Assembly: GCA_020796225.1 (NCBI GenBank)
Contig: CM036768.1
Location: forward strand, 35,864,289 to 35,928,288
DNA from: Arion vulgaris
Taxonomy: Eukaryota > Mollusca > Gastropoda > Stylommatophora > Arionidae
Length of the DNA: 64,000 bases
Direction of reading: 5' to 3'
Both the position numbers and the translations under genes were made by a program. The notes below the pieces were generated by a model that ran no database searches, was not told the DNA's origin, and saw nothing but the letters and a program-made list of their open reading frames with translations. Shown here one piece after another: positions 61,575 to 64,000 of the stretch; position 1 is the stretch's first letter; the number at the start of each line of letters is the position of its first letter.

Positions 61575-62845
61575 ATCAGAACACGATGGGCGATGTGGTC
61601 AATATCATACTAGCCACCGTTACTTTCCAGTATTTCTATGTTCAATATCACACTAGCCACCGTTACTTTCCAGTATTTCTATGCTCAATATCACGCTAGC
61701 CACAGTTACTTTCCAGTATTGCTATGTTCAATATCACACTAGCCACCGTTACTTTCCAGTATTTCTATGTTCAATATCACACTAGCCACAGTTACTTTCC
61801 AGTATTTCTATGCTCAATATCACACTAGCCACCGTTACTTTCCAGTATTTCTATGTTCAATATCACGCTAGCCACAGTTACTTTCCAGTATGTCTATGCT
61901 CAATATCACACTAGCCACCGTTACTTTCCAGTATTTCTATGTTCAATATCACACTAGCCACCGTTACTTTCCAGTATTTCTATGTTCAATATCACACTAG
62001 CCACAGTTACTTTCAGTATTTCATGCTCATATGCACTAAACCGTTACTTTCCAGTATTTCATGCTCAATATACACTAGCCACCGTTACTTTCCAGTATTT
62101 CTATGCTCAATATCACACTAGCCACAGTTACTTTCCAGTATTTCTATGCTCAATATCACACTAGCCATCGTTACTTTCCAGTATTTCTATGCTCAATATC
62201 ACACTAGCCACAGTTACTTTCCAGTATTTCTATGCTCAATATCACACTAGCCACAGTTACTTTCCAGTATTTCTATGCTCAATATCACGCTAGCCACAGT
62301 TACTTTCCAGTATTTCTATGCTCAATATCACACTAGCCACCGTTACTTTCCAGTATTTCTATGCTCAATATCACACTAGCCACCGTTACTTTCCAGTATT
62401 TCTATGCTCAATATCACGCTAGCCACAGTTACTTTCCAGTATTTCTATGCTCAATATCACACTAGCCACCGTTACTTTCCAGTATTTCTATGCTCAATAT
62501 CACGCTAGCCACAGTTACTTTCCAGTATTTCTATGCTCAATATCACACTAGCCACCGTTACTTTCCAGTATTTATATGCTCAATATCACACTAGCCACCG
62601 TTACTTTCCAGTATTTCTATGTTCAATATCACACTAGCCACAGTTACTTTCCAGTATTTCTATGCTCAATATCACACTAGCCACAGTTACTTTCCAGTAT
62701 TTCTATGCTCAATATCACGCTAGCCACCGTTACTTTCCAGTATTTCTATGCTCAATATCACGCTAGCCACCGTTACTTTCCAGTATTTCTATGCTCAATA
62801 TCACACTAGCCACCGTTACTTTCCAGTATTTCTATGCTCAATAAA
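61575..62845. repeat. 43-bp array, unit 2, about 29 copies
   Basis: Same unit and same order of rare variants (CAGTATTGCTATG, CAGTATGTCTATG) as 49775-51060. Confidence 0.95.
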
Positions 62846-62869
62846 TAGACAGTAAAAAGTATTGGGGCT

Positions 62870-62911
62870 GGAAAAACAAATTACCATACACAGGATTCGA
62901 ACCACAACCCT
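62870..62911 (-). mobile_element. SINE-D head fragment, unit 2
   Basis: GGATTCGAACCACAACCC is a reversed B-box, intact here. Confidence 0.65.
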
Positions 62912-63563
62912 TTACTTCTACTTTACCTTTACTTCTTACTTTACTTTTTACTTACTTTACTTTTACTTCTTTATTCTTACTTTACTTACGTCTTTACTTC
63001 TACGCCTTTACTTTTTACTTTACTTTACGTCTTTACTTCTTACGTCTTTACTTTACGTCTTTACTTTTACTTTACCTACGTCTTTGTTCTACGTCTTTAC
63101 TTTTACTTACTTTACTTCTTACTTTACTTCTTACTTTACTTTACTTTACTTTTTACTTCTTTACCTTTTGCTTCTTACTTTACTTTTACTCTACTTATTT
63201 CATTTACTTCTTACTTACTTTTACTTTACTTTTTACTTCTTTACTTACTTTACTTCACTTCTTACTTTCCTTTACTTCTACTTTACTTCTTACTTTACTT
63301 TTACTTTACTTTACTTTACTTTTTACTTTACTACTTCACTTTTTTTTTTACTTTACGTCTTTACTTCTTTTCTTTACTTCTTACTTTACTTTTCTTTACT
63401 TCTTTCTTTACTTCTACTTTACTTCTTTTCTTTACTTTTCTTTACTTCTACTTACTTCTTTTCTTTACTTCTTACTTTACTTCTTACTTTATCTTACGTC
63501 TTTACTTTTACTTTACTTCTTACGTCTTTACTTTACTTTACTTTTACGTCTTTATTCTTACTT
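62912..63563. repeat. TTTAC low-complexity tract, unit 2
   Basis: Same class as 51118-51745 but with a different order of sub-blocks and lengths. Confidence 0.95.
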
Positions 63564-63815
63564 TACTGTGGCTATAGTGGTTAAGCCCTTTGCCTTGGAG
63601 TCAACGGTCGTGGGTTCGAATCCGGACTGCGCCGTTCTGTTCACGGTGCAGTTTTTTTCCAGAGACCCCTAGGATTGTTGCCGGAGCTACGGAGTTCGTG
63701 CTTTGAGCAATACTCTCGATAGGTAGCGTGCCATTTCTGCGGAGAGGGACGAGCCATATGGGGTAAAACCCGGTGCAATGAAGTCAATCCTTCGGCTTTA
63801 AAACTCTTTAAACTT
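63563..63815 (+). mobile_element. SINE-D copy, unit 2
   Basis: TATAGTGGTTAAGCCCTTTG and GTGGGTTCGAATCCGGACTG are good promoter boxes. Confidence 0.9.
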
Positions 63816-64000
63816 TACTAACACTAAAGTGTGATTTACGTCAATTTCGAGCATGTATTCATGAGCGAAGCGTACAGATATGGGGAACTCTCGAGGAACC
63901 CCAACTGACATGCAGCTTCACAGAGGCAACCGATCTCATGGTTTAGACGAGCATACGAAACCGGACGCAAAGAAATAGAGGAAGAAACTCGCAAAAACGA

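Larger units (their letters stand above)
53194..64000. repeat. Tandem segmental duplication, unit 2 (continues past the window)
   Basis: Collinear with 41481-52173. It is cut by the window end within sequence equal to 52173. Confidence 0.97.

Overview
This window reads as non-coding, repeat-saturated DNA from a metazoan nuclear genome. I found no convincing host protein gene, rRNA, functional tRNA or CRISPR array. Almost every long open frame is either a tandem repeat without stops or a decayed piece of a non-LTR retrotransposon (LINE). The LINE peptides (RNase H plus zinc-knuckle C-termini, and C-termini of the GRPRRRW type) together with very many tRNA-headed SINEs resemble what I know of gastropod molluscs, perhaps a heterobranch sea slug. 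That taxon is an inference from recall, not from a search. Family names used here (SINE-A to SINE-H, LINE-K to LINE-V) are my own labels.

Layout. 1-7.5 kb: SINE copies, a U2-snRNA-headed SINE, a hAT-like MITE with a perfect 8-bp target duplication, LINE tails, and a foldback element. 7.5-12.4 kb: CT-rich minisatellites (25-bp and 53-bp units), an RNase H LINE remnant and a TA-flanked MITE. 12.4-21.4 kb: LINE and SINE fragments, a T-free 15-bp array, a second U2-headed copy and a 41-bp array. 21.4-35.6 kb: a reverse transcriptase remnant, a second full hAT-like MITE, many nested SINE insertions, and a 21-bp array that reads as a heptapeptide. 35.6-41.5 kb: a 30-bp array grown from SINE-A, an 18-bp array grown from SINE-G, and a large 25-bp satellite. 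41.5-64.0 kb: two tandem copies of one segment of about 11.7 kb. Each copy holds the same LINE and SINE insertions, MITEs, a 16-bp array, a 43-bp array grown from SINE-C and a TTTAC-rich tract. The second copy runs off the window end.

Two themes stand out. First, at least three satellites start inside a SINE and amplify a piece of it (30 bp from SINE-A, 43 bp from SINE-C, 18 bp from SINE-G), so SINE-to-satellite conversion appears common here. Second, at two separate loci (26.1-26.3 kb and 39.7-40.7 kb) the sequence looks like a nearby unique segment interleaved with the local minisatellite. I read these as chimeric assembly consensus; they mark places where the true array is probably longer or ordered differently. 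Several insertions have clear target-site duplications, which gives a relative order of activity: SINE-E into a LINE, SINE-H into SINE-E, SINE-B into SINE-C, SINE-C into SINE-G, and SINE-A into SINE-F and into LINEs. I did not find a convincing new gene system.
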